From Leucogyrophana mollusca (Eukaryota; Basidiomycota; Agaricomycetes; Boletales), in contig MU266547.1 of the NCBI GenBank assembly GCA_021014945.1, positions 1 to 47,345 on the forward strand: a stretch of 47,345 bases of DNA, written 5' to 3'. Numbering within the stretch: position 1 is the first letter of the stretch; each line of letters opens with the position of its first letter. The notes beneath the pieces were generated by a model. That model worked only from the letters and a program-made list of their open reading frames with translations. It did no database searches and was not told the DNA's origin. Positions 23,257 through 34,169 of the stretch are shown here, piece by piece. Both the position numbers and the translations under genes were made by a program.

Positions 23257-26200
23257 ATGTCGTTCCTCAACAAGCTCGTCAACATCGTTGACCGTCTTCC
23301 CGAGGGCATAGAAAGAGCCCGAGATCAGATTATAGGTGCGAATCCTTCACTCTAAGTCCCCACGGTTTACACTCACGCGGTAACCAACTGGACTTGAACC
23401 CCTCTGTAAATTCTTGCATGCTTAGGAATCATTGAGCCCGACCGTGAGCAGGATCCCCTCCGTCTAAGCGCTTAATCTTAATGGTCGTCTGGATTTGGAT
23501 AGGTCGTCATGATTCCCCTGAAGAGAAGATGAACGATGAAATCAGAGCGCAGATCAACGCGAGCCATCGATTTGAAAGCTTCGCTGCTGAGAGGTCGGAG
23601 AACGCCATAAAGTGGTAAGTGTCTGGTTGTGTGCTTGTACTTTGACATATAACACATCTCCCAAGGCACATTGATGGTCACGATTACATGTACGCGTTGT
23701 CCGAGATGCTGGACGGCGCCAGGGATTGTATCTTCATCTTGGCACGTGCCGCAAATTAGGAGTATTTCGAATCATGCTGATGTTTACGGTTCCAGGATTG
23801 GTGGCTTACTCCAGAACTTTACCTTCGGTAAGTGATTGATTTGGGAGGCGACCTGTTGTGGCAATACTAACGCCGAACAGTCGCCCCCCTGCTGCTCACC
23901 CTGAATGGAGGTTAGATAGACTGCTCAAGCGTAAAGCGGAGCAGGGAGTCAAGGTCTACGTGATTGTGTACAAAGAGGTGCTTCGTGCAATTTGTAAGGT
24001 GGTCATGCGTGCTGATGATCATTGTACCTATCCAGGTCACTCAGACTATGTCAATGAGCTCGAAGCACACCAAGGTTTGCCCAGGCTTGTGTGTGAGGAG
24101 TTTGTAGCTGAATTACGATTAGGCCGCCCTCGAAGCCCTTCACCCTAACATTGCTTGCATGCGCCACCCCGATCACATTGGTAGTAAAGGTGCGATTGGT
24201 CTGTACCAGGGACACAGCGCACTACTCACAACCCCCCGCTGTAGATACTGTTGAGTTCTGGTCCCACCACGAGAAGGTGCTTCTTGATACTTGCGGTTTC
24301 ATACAACGATACTTATCTTGGAATACGCAGGTCGTCGTTGTGGACAACCATCATGCCTGTATTGGAGGACTCGACTTGTGCTTCGGCCGTTGGGACACAC
24401 ACAATCACCCTCTCGCCGACGCTCATCCAACAGACTTTTCTCGCACGCTCTTCCCCGGCCAAGATTACAACAACGCTCGTGTGCTTGATTTCCAGGACGT
24501 CGGGAACTATGTCAGCAATGCTATTTCAATCCTGGAGACGGCTAGGATGCCGTGGCATGATGTAGGTCGCGCTATGTTTGTGGTATCGCTCCGTTGAAAA
24601 TACGCCTCATCTGGCGTGAATAGGTTCACATGACAATCTGTGGCTCGGTAGTCTTGGATATTTGCCAGCACTTCGTGGAGCGATGGAATGAAGTCAAGCG
24701 CCGAAAGGTGCGATCGCCCTTGCCTCGTCGTTCTAATTGACGCTCACCATGCTTGTTTCTCTCAGTATCGCGACAAGGAGTTAGTACTCCTCCAATTTGG
24801 TATCCCCCCCCGTTTCTGATGTCCTATAGCGAGTACGACTGGCTTGCGTTACCTCACAACATCGAAGTGTCCCCCAATGAAGCTGTAGTCCGTAGGTATC
24901 CTGATCGTACCTGAAATCTCCCATATTCACGTCAACCAGGTCACCCTCATAGAGAACATTGGCACAAGATGGGCCGTCGGTTCCGTCAGCGATTCCATCT
25001 TGATGATGGCGACGAAGTCGAACCACCGTACCCTCCTCCCCCTCACGGGAGTTGTCGCGTCCAAGCTGTCCGCAGTGTTTCCGACTGGAGCCACGGAGTT
25101 CTTACTGAGCACAGTATCCAGAACGCATGTGAGTCGTTGTTTCCTGACCATTACGCTATTTTAATGCCATCTATCAGATTGTCAGTTAATTCGGGAAGCG
25201 AATCATTTCATCTATATTGGTGCGTCGGTCGAACACCATTTATTCCGCTCCGCCATCTAACCTAACACGCCAATAATAGAGAATCAATTCTTGTAAGGGT
25301 CATTCATAGATACACCTCGTTCCTATCTTCTCATGACACGCTATATATAGCATATCAAACACAAGGGAGGAGGGTCCGGTGAAGAACTTGATTGCCAAGG
25401 CTCTGGTCGAGCGCATTATCCAAGCCGGACAGTCTGGCCAGAAGTTTAAGGCAATGCTCATCGCCATTTTACGAGACGAACTTCCTGACAAGTGTCATTC
25501 CAGGTCGTAGTCGTCATCCCGGAGCTGCCTGGATTTGCAGGTGACATCAAGAATGAAACGGCCTTGAAGACGATCATGGCTGCTCAATATCGGACCATCA
25601 ACCGGGGTGGTCACAGTATTTATGAGGAGGTTCGCAAAGCTGGGTTCGAACCGTAAGTCACTCGGATGCTGGTGTCTATGGCGTGCCTCAAACTGTATTG
25701 TCTGGTAGCCTGGACTACATTCGCTTCTACCACCTCCGTTCATATGACCGGATAAATGCTCCTCTCAGTAAGTAGGTACTCCTTGGGGCTTAATTCCGCC
25801 TGACGCCGTTGCACAGCAACTCTGATTTCCAGGATGGAGGAAAATTCTGGTGTTATGTTCCACGAGGCCCAGATCGCTCTCGCCCGTCAATGGGTCGGCC
25901 AGAACTACATGGGTCAAGACGCCCCCCGCGACGTCTATGTCAAGATCCCACAAGAGACCCAGGAAGGTGTGGTAGTTAGCGAGGCGACCCCGACCAAGAA
26001 GGAAAAGGTTCCGTTGCCCGCGACCTATGAACAGGCGAAGGATATCATCGAGAGGTTTGAGCAAGGCGCAGACGATATCCGCGGGGACGAGGATGTTGCG
26101 GATACGGTCTCGCAGCATATGCTGCAGGATCGCACAAACCTTCTGGATGAGAAGTGGTTAGGGACGGAGGAAGAGGAACGTGATTCGTAAGTGTGCCGTT

Positions 26201-27225
26201 TTGTTCGAAGCGAAGATGATTCGTGACTTGATACCTTGGGGTCTGCGTCTCCTTGCTAATCAACACGAGCACTGACATCCGTCAACAGCTACGTGTCAGA
26301 GCTTCTTTATATTCATACGAAAGTGATGATCGTCGATGATAGGAGAGTCATCGTAAGTCCTCGGGAACATTCACCTACCGCGCGATTAACAAGCAAATTG
26401 GCAGATGGGGTCAGCAAACTTGAACGACCGTAGCCAAAGGGTAAGAACTGCGCCTAGGATGTCGATTTCGCTTTTTTGACGCTTTAGTCAGGGTGATGGT
26501 GATTCGGAGATCGCTCTCGTCGTTGAAGACACCGACATGGTGCATTCCTACATGGATGGACGGCCATACATGGCCGCGCGTTTCGCTACTTCTCTTCGTC
26601 GGAAGCTTTTTAGAGGTGGGGTCATGCTCACTATCACCATTCGACTCCGCTGACCTTTGTCATGCAGAGCACCTTGGTCTCATTGAACCCCAGAACGTTA
26701 TAGAGCGCGAGGAGGAAGTGACTTCTTTCATGCATCCTGCGCCGATACCCAACGACGATGAGATGGGCACTGCTGAGGACGACGCGGTGGCGGACCCGCT
26801 TTCGGACTCCACTCAAGACCTCCTGAATGGAACCGCAAAGAAGAACCGTGAGATCTTCACGGAGCTCTTCCGCCCTGTCCCTACGAACTTGGTCAGGTCG
26901 TGGTCGGCGTATGAAGTGATTGCTTCTCTTTACTCCACAGCGCTAAAAATGCTGACACGTGCTGCGCTGCCCAGAACTACGTTCCGAAAGTGAAGACCGG
27001 CCACGTTGTTCCAGAGGTGCCTTTGCAGCGCGTCAAAGACCGTCTCTCACTTGTGAGAGGCTCGATCGTGGAGTGTCCTCTCGTAAGTACTTGTGAATGG
27101 GTAAACACCACGACGTTCTAATGCCGCCCCTTATTTCCTACTAGGATTTCCTCATCGACGATAAAGAATTCGTCGAGGGCGTGGATTGGCTGGGTCTTAA
27201 CCCGACCCTTCCCATCTACATCTGA
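23257..27225 (+). CDS. Phospholipase D (HKD family, Spo14/PLD1-like)
   Basis: About 22 exons; 848 codons (847 residues). Exon ends: 23257-23335, 23426-23461, 23503-23614, 23666-23741, 23796-23827, 23881-23977, 24036-24074, 24123-24189, 24245-24276, 24331-24561, 24624-24707, 24766-24779, 24830-24891, 24940-25128, 25178-25219, 25280-25292, 25351-25450, 25504-25652, 25709-25767, 25817-26186, 26289-26352, 26405-26440, 26492-26615, 26668-26915, 26975-27082 and 27145-27225. Both catalytic motifs are intact: HEKVVVVD (His188, Lys190, Asp195, split by an intron after Lys190) and HTKVMIVD (His637, Lys639, Asp644). GGLDLCFGRWD and MGSANLNDRS flank them as usual. The enzyme hydrolyses phosphatidylcholine to phosphatidic acid on membranes. 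No PX or PH domain is seen at the N-terminus. Two introns (23742-23795 and 25451-25503) need GC donors. Exons of 13 and 14 nt are unusually small. The count of listed exons is 26. Confidence 0.9.
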
Positions 27226-27609
27226 TCTAAGTAATTGTTTATTCATCGCCCGGGTTTGTAAGCTTTGTCAATTTGTCAACGGCGGAGTGGAGGAGAGACG
27301 GAGGCTGTCCTTTTGTAAGTATTATCTACCTCATGTATTCGCTGCAGTTTCAAGTGCCTGCCGTGCGCAAATCCCGCTCAGAAGGACCATCTAGACACTA
27401 TGTATGTAAGTGATACGAGGGGAATATATTGCGTGCTGTGGAGAATAGGTCCCGGCTAAGTTGCGGCTAAGATTACTACAACGGGGTCTGCTGTGCCGCC
27501 AAAACGGCACTCGGTGCGTTTGTGGTGCATAATAAGATTGGCAGTCTCAGGTTTCTTTCCTTCCTCCACCGCCGTCTTTTGCCCATCGACGCTCGTCATT
27601 TCTGTGACG
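27226..27609. other. Intergenic spacer before the histidine kinase
   Basis: 384 bases between the stop of the phospholipase and the first ATG of the kinase. The kinase reading frame stays open upstream as far as 27493, but only through a GTG; the first ATG in frame is 27610. No clear TATA box is visible. Confidence 0.5.
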
Positions 27610-30600
27610 ATGAGCGCGATAAACGATTCTCGGCGGGGGCTTAGTGACCCTTTGCTTTCTCACTTGATCGCGCTACTTTCTACATACGAACTATGTCCCA
27701 TGTCAACGCCGCCTCCGCGCTACGATGGTCCGACAGATTGGCAGACGGATACAATTCTCCGTTCGCTGGGAGCCGTTGCGCGCCGAATGTACACTGCTGA
27801 AGAGACGCTAGCATCGATAAAAGCGTCGGAATGTTGGGTGGGGAATGGGCCGGAGACAAAGAAAAGACGCAGTGTAGGCGACACTCCCATGCCCTCCTCG
27901 TTCTCTTCTCAGAAGGACGCTTCCCCGCCCTCTTCCCTTTTCCAGTCAAGCTCTCCTACCTCCAGCACCGGCTCATCAAATGGTGCATTCGCCTCTTTTT
28001 TCCCAACCAAGCTTGATCCTACTCTCGATAACGAACCAGAAACTGTAGATGTTGATATGTATGAGCCAAATGGCGACCAAGACCGCACCCCATCTGCACA
28101 AAAGGGTTCGGGAGCTGGCCGCAGCGCCGGACTCATGTCGCTATCGCTCGATGGTATCCCGACTACCATCGACATCGCAAAACTCAATCGGTCTTTCAGC
28201 AACGGCAGTTCATCATCGGCACCCTCAACCTCTCACGCGGAACATATCGCTTGTCCGACTTGCGGCAAGGTCATCACCGACACCATGACCATGAGTCGCA
28301 TTAATGGTAGCTTTTCTGGTTCTCCCTCTGGTTCTCCCCTCGTTGTCCCCCCCGGTCCTCTCGCTGCCGCCGCCTTTGAAAGCGGCATGAGCGCCGTGGA
28401 GGAACTTCGGCTTCTCAAAGCACAGGTTCAGGACGTCGCACGTGTTTGTAATGCCGTAGCCCGAGGCGATTTGTCACAGAAGATCACGGTTCCCGTTCAA
28501 GGTGTGGTCATGGTGCAACTCAAGGACGTTATCAACACTATGGTAGGTTTGCTTATCTCTCACCAGATATAGCTGTACACCTCTATGCCCGCAGGTCGAC
28601 AAACTCGGACAGTTCGCAAAGGAAGTCACGCGTGTCAGTCAGGAAGTCGGTACAGAAGGGTTAGTGTTATCTCCTATTACGCTGTCATATCTGATCGCCT
28701 TCCAGGAAACTCGGCGGACAGGCTCTCGTTCTTGACGTCGAAGGCACTTGGCGCGAACTCACAGGTGTCGTCAACAAACTCGCGGCCAATTTGACTAATC
28801 AGGTGCGAAGCATCGCCAAAGTCACCAAGGCTGTCGCTTTGGGCGACTTGTCGAAACAGATTGACGTGGATGCTCGGGGAGAGATACTGGATTTGAAAAA
28901 TACTGTCAACGGAATGGTTATTCGATTACGTGCTCTCGCCGCAGAAGTCACTAGGGTTACATTGGAGGTCGGTTCACAAGGTAAATTGGGCGGTCAAGCA
29001 CACGTGCCGGATGTTGAGGGAGTATGGTTCGAATTGGTTCGGAACGTATGTTGTCTTGCTTGAAGGTCTGCCATTGTGATCTTACCTACCTGCCGTCTTA
29101 GGTCAATCGAATGTGTTCAAGCTTGACGGATCAAGTGCGTTCGATCGCGAAGGTAACGACTGCCGTCGCGAAGGGAGACCTGACACAGAAGATCGAGATC
29201 CAAGTCGAGGGCGAAATGTCGACCTTGAAATCAACGGTGAACTCAATGGTGGACCAGTTGAGCGCCTTCGCCTCTGAAGTTACTCGTGTCGCCTTGGAAG
29301 TCGGAACGCAAGGTATCCTCGGTGGTCAGGCTAAAGTCGAAGGTGTGCAAGGCACCTGGGCCGATTTGACACGGAACGTGAACGTAAGCCCGATGTCATT
29401 AACTCTTATAAGGGGGGCAGGCCTCACGTCATTCTAGAAAATGGCGAGCAACTTGACGGATCAGGTGCGGTCCATCTCGGAGGTCACGAAAGCCGTGGCG
29501 TTGGGCGACTTGAGCAAGGTCGTCAATGTCGATGTGCAAGGTGAAATGCTCGACTTGAAGATGACCGTCAACTCCATGGTTGCCCAGTTGTCTACGCTCG
29601 CCAATGAAGTCACTCGTGTCTCGCTTGAAGTCGGAACCGAGGGTATCTTGGGAGGTCAAGCATCTGTGCCTGAGGTGCAAGGAATGTGGAAGGTGAGCTT
29701 ATTTCGCAGCTCGATGTCGTTATACATGATACACATGTGCTTCAGGTCTTGACAGACAATGTCAACTTGATGGCCATGAATCTGACGAATCAAGTGCGTT
29801 CGATCGCAGAGGTGACAAAGGCAGTGGCTGGCGGGGACTTGACGAAAAAGATCGAAGTTGACGTACGTGGAGAAATCAAAGAGTTGAAAGAAACCGTCAA
29901 CGGCATGACCGAGAGCTTGAGTCTGTTCGCTGATGAAGTCACGAGGGTCGCCAGGGAAGTCGGAACCGAAGGACGATTGGGTGGTCAGGCCAGAGTGACG
30001 AACGTCGCCGGTACTTGGAAGGTGATTTCAACCTTTGTCTTGGCAACCCTCCGTTCATTGACCATGCCGACAACTTGATCAGGATTTGACAGATAACGTC
30101 AACGTCATGGCTGCCAATGTATGTATCCGACTTGGCTATCTGATCTCTTGGCTGATAACACTGCTGCGATCCAGTTGACGTTACAAGTGCGAACCATCGC
30201 CGTAGCCACCGTGAGTTGTTTACGTTCGCGTCATCTGGCCTCATACTGACAGTGCATCAGACTGCCGTCGCACGGGGAGACTTGACGCAACAGATCACTG
30301 GTGTCTCGGTGTCCGGTGAAATGTTGAGCCTGGTGAACACCATCAATGACATGATTGCGCAATTGGCTATCTTCGCAAAGGAAGTCAAGAAGGTCGCCTT
30401 CGAAGTCGGTACCGAAGGAAAGCTCGGTGTCCAGGCCGAAGTAGGCAATGTACAGGGTATTTGGCAAGAAATCACGCACGTAGTCTCCTTTGGAACCGAT
30501 GAAAGTCGCTCATATTGTTATGCAGAATGTCCGTGAACACCATGGCCGGGAACTTGACCACGCAAGTCCGTGGCTTCGCGCAAATCTCGGCGGCGGCCAT

Positions 30601-32759
30601 GGACGGCGACTTCACACGATTCATCACTGTCGAGGCCAGCGGAGAGATGGACTCTTTGAAGACTCAGATCAATCAGATGGTGTTCAATTTGCGAGACAGT
30701 ATCCAGAAGAACACGGCCGCAAGGGAGGCTGCTGAGTTGGCCAACCGAAGTAAATCTGAGTTCTTGGCAAATATGTCACACGAAATCAGGTACGCCCCCC
30801 TTGTTCTCCGTTCGCTGGCATTATCTCAACGAATGAACCACGTTAGGACACCCATGAACGGGATCATCGGCATGACCGAACTGACGCTGGACTCGGATTT
30901 GAACCGGTCGCAACGCGAGAGCTTGCTGCTCGTGCACTCGTTGGCTCGCTCACTCCTGCTGATCATCGATGATATTTTGGATATCTCGAAAAGTGAGCAT
31001 GTCTCCTCTGGCACGTTGAATCATACTCACATATTCCCAACCAATAGTCGAAGCTGGGCGTATGACAATGGAGGCGGTGTCATATTCCCTCCGTCAGACC
31101 GTATTCGGCATCCTGAAGACCCTCGTGGTCCGTGCTTCACAGAACAACCTTGACCTCACATACGACGTCGACCCCGACATACCCGATCAGCTCATCGGCG
31201 ACTCTTTGCGTTTAAGACAAGTGATAACGAACTTGGTCGGCAACGCCATCAAATTCACACCGTCCAAAGTTTCTCGCAAGGGCCACGTCGCTCTGAGTAC
31301 AAGGCTGTTGGCCTTGGACGACTCGAGTGTAACCCTCGAGTTCTGCGTGATGGACACTGGTATTGGCATTGCAAAGGATAAACTCAACCTTATCTTCGAC
31401 ACATTCTGTCAAGCCGACGGTTCCACCACACGAGTGAGCAGCTAGTTTGTTGTTCTCATCTCATGGCTGACCAGTTGTTTAGGAGTATGGTGGTACAGGT
31501 CTAGGTCTATCGATTTCCAAACGTTTGGTCAACCTGATGCAAGGGAACATGTGGGTGGAGAGTGAGGTATCGAAGGGTAGCAAGTTCTTCTTCACCATCA
31601 CCTCCCAGATCAGCCAGAGCACAATGGACAACACGCTGCAGAAGATGCAACCATTCCACAATCGCACCATCCTCTTTGTGGATACTTTAATGGACTCAAC
31701 CGGCGTCGTGTCGAGAATCCAGGAACTCGCACTTCGATCATATGTTATTCATGATGTGAACGAGGTCGCGGACAAAGAGCGCTGCCCCCACATTGATACG
31801 ATCGTGGTAGATTCGCTGAGCATGGTGCGTTAACATATCATAATCTAGGAGGCATGCGCTGACCACATGCTTCAGACTGAAAGTATAAGAGAGTACGAAC
31901 ATTTGCGATACATCCCCATAGTGCTTCTGGCGCCCTCGATGCCTCGCCTCAACTGTGAGCTCCCTTTCGCCGCCCAGGCCATCTTGTAGGCTAACAATAA
32001 CCACCCAGTGAAATGGTGCTTGGATAATAGCATCAGTTCTCAAGTAACAACGCCCGTCACAGCGCAAGACCTCGCTTCTGCTCTGATCTCCGCCCTTGAA
32101 TCCAACACCGTCAGTCCAGTTTCGGCCCCGAACGACATTGTGTTCGACATCCTGCTCGCAGAGGACAACATGGTCAACCAGAAGCTGGCCGTAAAGATCC
32201 TCGAGAAGTACGGCCACACAGTGGAGATCGCTGAAAATGGCAGTCTGGCTGTTGATGCATTCAAAGCAAGAATTCAACAAGCGCGACAGTTTGATATCAT
32301 CTTGGTCAGTACAGACCACACCTATAGCGGATTATTCCAGCTTATCCCTCCTTTCACCGATTAGATGGATGTGTCGATGCCGTTCATGGGGGGTATGGAA
32401 GCGACTGAATTGATCCGGGCATATGAAATGCACAAGGGTCTGCTACGAACACCTATCATCGCATTGACTGCGCATGCCAGTACGAATTCATCCTTCGTCA
32501 GCTTTGTTTCATCACACTGACCGAACCCCCGTCATAGTGATTGGCGACCGAGAGCGATGCCTGCAGGCAGGCATGGACGATCATATCACGAGTGAGCACT
32601 CTCACCTTCAGTATTACCTGACTGTCTGAACCTTCTCCTGCAGAGCCACTGCGTCGTGGTGACCTCTTGAATTCGATCAATAAACTGGCTGGCGAGCGGG
32701 CTCAACAAGCCAAAGCACACCATCTCCTCCATCGGCCGCCTGCCTTCATGGCTCCTTAA
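27610..32759 (+). CDS. NIK1: Class III hybrid histidine kinase with seven HAMP repeats (Nik1/Bos1 type)
   Basis: Eighteen exons: 27610-28542, 28595-28659, 28706-29045, 29102-29383, 29438-29692, 29746-30021, 30083-30118, 30175-30210, 30261-30475, 30526-30789, 30847-30992, 31048-31433, 31483-31824, 31876-31954, 32009-32304, 32365-32479, 32538-32591 and 32644-32759. They total 1412 codons (1411 residues). After a Ser-rich N-terminus come seven HAMP-like repeats of about 92 residues (cores such as [20 protein letters not shown] and MDGDFTRFI). Then follow the H box MSHEIRTPMNG (His898), the N box (Asn1015), [17 protein letters not shown], a degenerate receiver-like segment, and a true receiver with phospho-acceptor Asp1319 in [11 protein letters not shown] and the KPL lysine. 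Homologues are cytosolic osmosensors feeding the HOG MAPK pathway and are needed for phenylpyrrole and dicarboximide sensitivity. The intron at 30476-30525 needs a GC donor to keep the seventh HAMP repeat in frame. Confidence 0.95.
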
Positions 32760-33382
32760 TGGTCGGCGTTCGCAGTGACCGCTTGCTTTCCTTGTATTTC
32801 TTATGCTAGTCCGTTTGACGATTTTTTGATTTTTCCCCCGCACGGTTGTATACCCTTCCCATATCATCCTGCCACTTTTTCTTTGCCGTCAGACTACTCC
32901 TCTGTACTCTAGCTCTTCCGCGCCCTGAGTTCGCGACTGCTAAATATTTTCCTGTTTTTTACTCGCCCGCAACCATGTTCTCGTACTGACCATCGATAAT
33001 AGTCTAGTAATTGTAGCTTGTCTCTATACATCGGTTGACAAGCTTACTTTGACAATGGCAACTCGAGGCTGACACCAGCCTGCCACTTTTGAGGATCTTG
33101 GGGCAGAACCGATTGATTGACGATCGAGTGCAATATGTAATTCATTGGGCGCTTGGAGATGGGCGTGTGTGAAACCTGTACCTCACGACTGACAGTATTG
33201 CAAATCATGAACGTGCAAGTGAAACCCCTGGAACTGAATGCACTTAGACTACAGGCGATGCGTAAAACGAGCGATGTGCCGGAGTGGCAGTTTATTTAGA
33301 ACCCAATAGATGTGTACATAGGATGTGGGGGTATCAATATAAGGTCGGGGACGGAAAGAAAGCAAGGAGGGCAAAAGCCACT
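32760..33382. other. Convergent intergenic region
   Basis: About 620 bases shared by the 3' ends of the kinase and the GPI-anchored protein gene. T-rich stretches after 32805 probably belong to the kinase 3' untranslated region. No gene seen. Confidence 0.5.
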
Positions 33383-34169
33383 TCACTGCATCAATAGACT
33401 CCCGATAACAGCTGAGGCAAGGCCAACAGCTAAACCAACGCTCGCCTTCATACCCATGGCGCCACCTCCGTTACCACCCAAGGGATTGCCTCCGCCGGAG
33501 GACGTAGAGCCACCCGTTGACCCTCCAGTAGTGCCTCCGGTCGATCCGCCAGTCGATCCGCCAGTTGTACCACCAGTCGTACCGCCGGTGGTGCCGCCAG
33601 TAGTTCCCCCCGTGGTTCCAGTCGATCCACCAGAGGTGCCAGTCGAAGAGCTGCCACCGGCAGAGACTGTTTCGGAGCCAGAGCAAGCCTCGTTCCAACC
33701 TGCGGAAGGGGGAGAAGTCAGGAACGACACATTCAGAGACGATCGGAGAATCCTTACTGGAGATGGTAGACTGGGCCTGGCTCGCAACTGAAGGGACTGC
33801 AGCAGCGAGACAGTTCATGCACGTCGCGAGGTTCGATCCGATAGAGCTGGCGCAGATGCAGGTGAGGTCTGCGTTACAGTTCTGTGAAGCAAATATGATT
33901 AATTCTCTGATGCAAGTGAACTGTATCAAGGCGCGCACCTGCATGGTGTTGATGACCTGGCATGGCGACTGGCATTGTGAGGGCAGGGCGCTGGGGTCAA
34001 ATCCGCTTGCTTGACGAGCAGCGAGAGCATTGCTACCAGCGGGAGAGACGTTGGGGGCAGCTGTTCACGGATGGCGCGTTAGTTAGTCTCTGTGAGCTCG
34101 CGTTGGAAAGAATAAAAAACCTTGGGCAACAACGGAGAGAGCGTTAAGGAGAGGTGTGATTTGGACCAT
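33383..34169 (-). CDS. GPI-anchored, CFEM-like cell-surface protein with Gly/Thr/Ser repeat
   Basis: Four exons on the minus strand: 34169-34121, 34060-33939, 33881-33758 and 33699-33383. They total 204 codons (203 residues). Introns of 60, 57 and 58 nt are GT-AG. A short hydrophobic signal sequence (LLNALSVVAQAA) is followed by a cysteine module: CQSPC, NCNADLTCIC, TCMNC and WNEAC, eight or nine cysteines spaced like CFEM or related extracellular domains. Next comes a low-complexity spacer of repeated TGG and SGG units, about 40 residues, probably O-glycosylated. The protein ends in a hydrophobic segment, GLAVGLASAVIGSLLMQ, without basic residues after it, as expected for GPI attachment. It should sit on the plasma membrane or in the wall. 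CFEM proteins act in haem uptake or adhesion; neither role can be fixed here. A TATA box lies about 100 bases upstream. Confidence 0.85.
33515..33630. repeat. In-frame minisatellite coding for Gly-Gly-Thr/Ser
   Basis: Imperfect 9-12 base units lie inside the last exon of the GPI-anchored protein gene. On the plus strand they read as CCACCAGT or CCGCCAGT variants. They keep the protein frame and are prone to length change. Confidence 0.75.

Noticed and set aside
23390..23400. Perfect tRNA B-box sequence (GGTTCAAGTCC) on the minus strand
   Set aside because: The bases around it do not form a T-stem or acceptor stem and no A-box is placed correctly. It lies in the first intron of the phospholipase D gene.
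26493..26993. 166-codon plus-strand frame starting MMVIRRSLSS
   Set aside because: It reads across phospholipase D exons and introns; only its later part is in the true frame, so it is not a separate gene.
27493..27609. Upstream extension of the kinase reading frame
   Set aside because: It begins with GTG, not ATG. The first ATG in frame is 27610, and the extra residues match nothing expected of the family.
30490..30735. Frame that would result from a GT donor at 30480 in the kinase
   Set aside because: It gives [10 protein letters not shown] and a stop before the H box. The GC donor keeps the conserved HAMP and kinase sequence.
31738..32319. 193-codon minus-strand frame
   Set aside because: Antisense shadow of the kinase receiver exons, which are strongly conserved on the plus strand.
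33312..33791. Plus-strand 159-codon proline/valine repeat frame (VPPVDPP)
   Set aside because: It is the antisense reading of the Gly/Thr/Ser stalk of the GPI-anchored protein, which has a signal peptide, cysteine module, introns and GPI end on the other strand.
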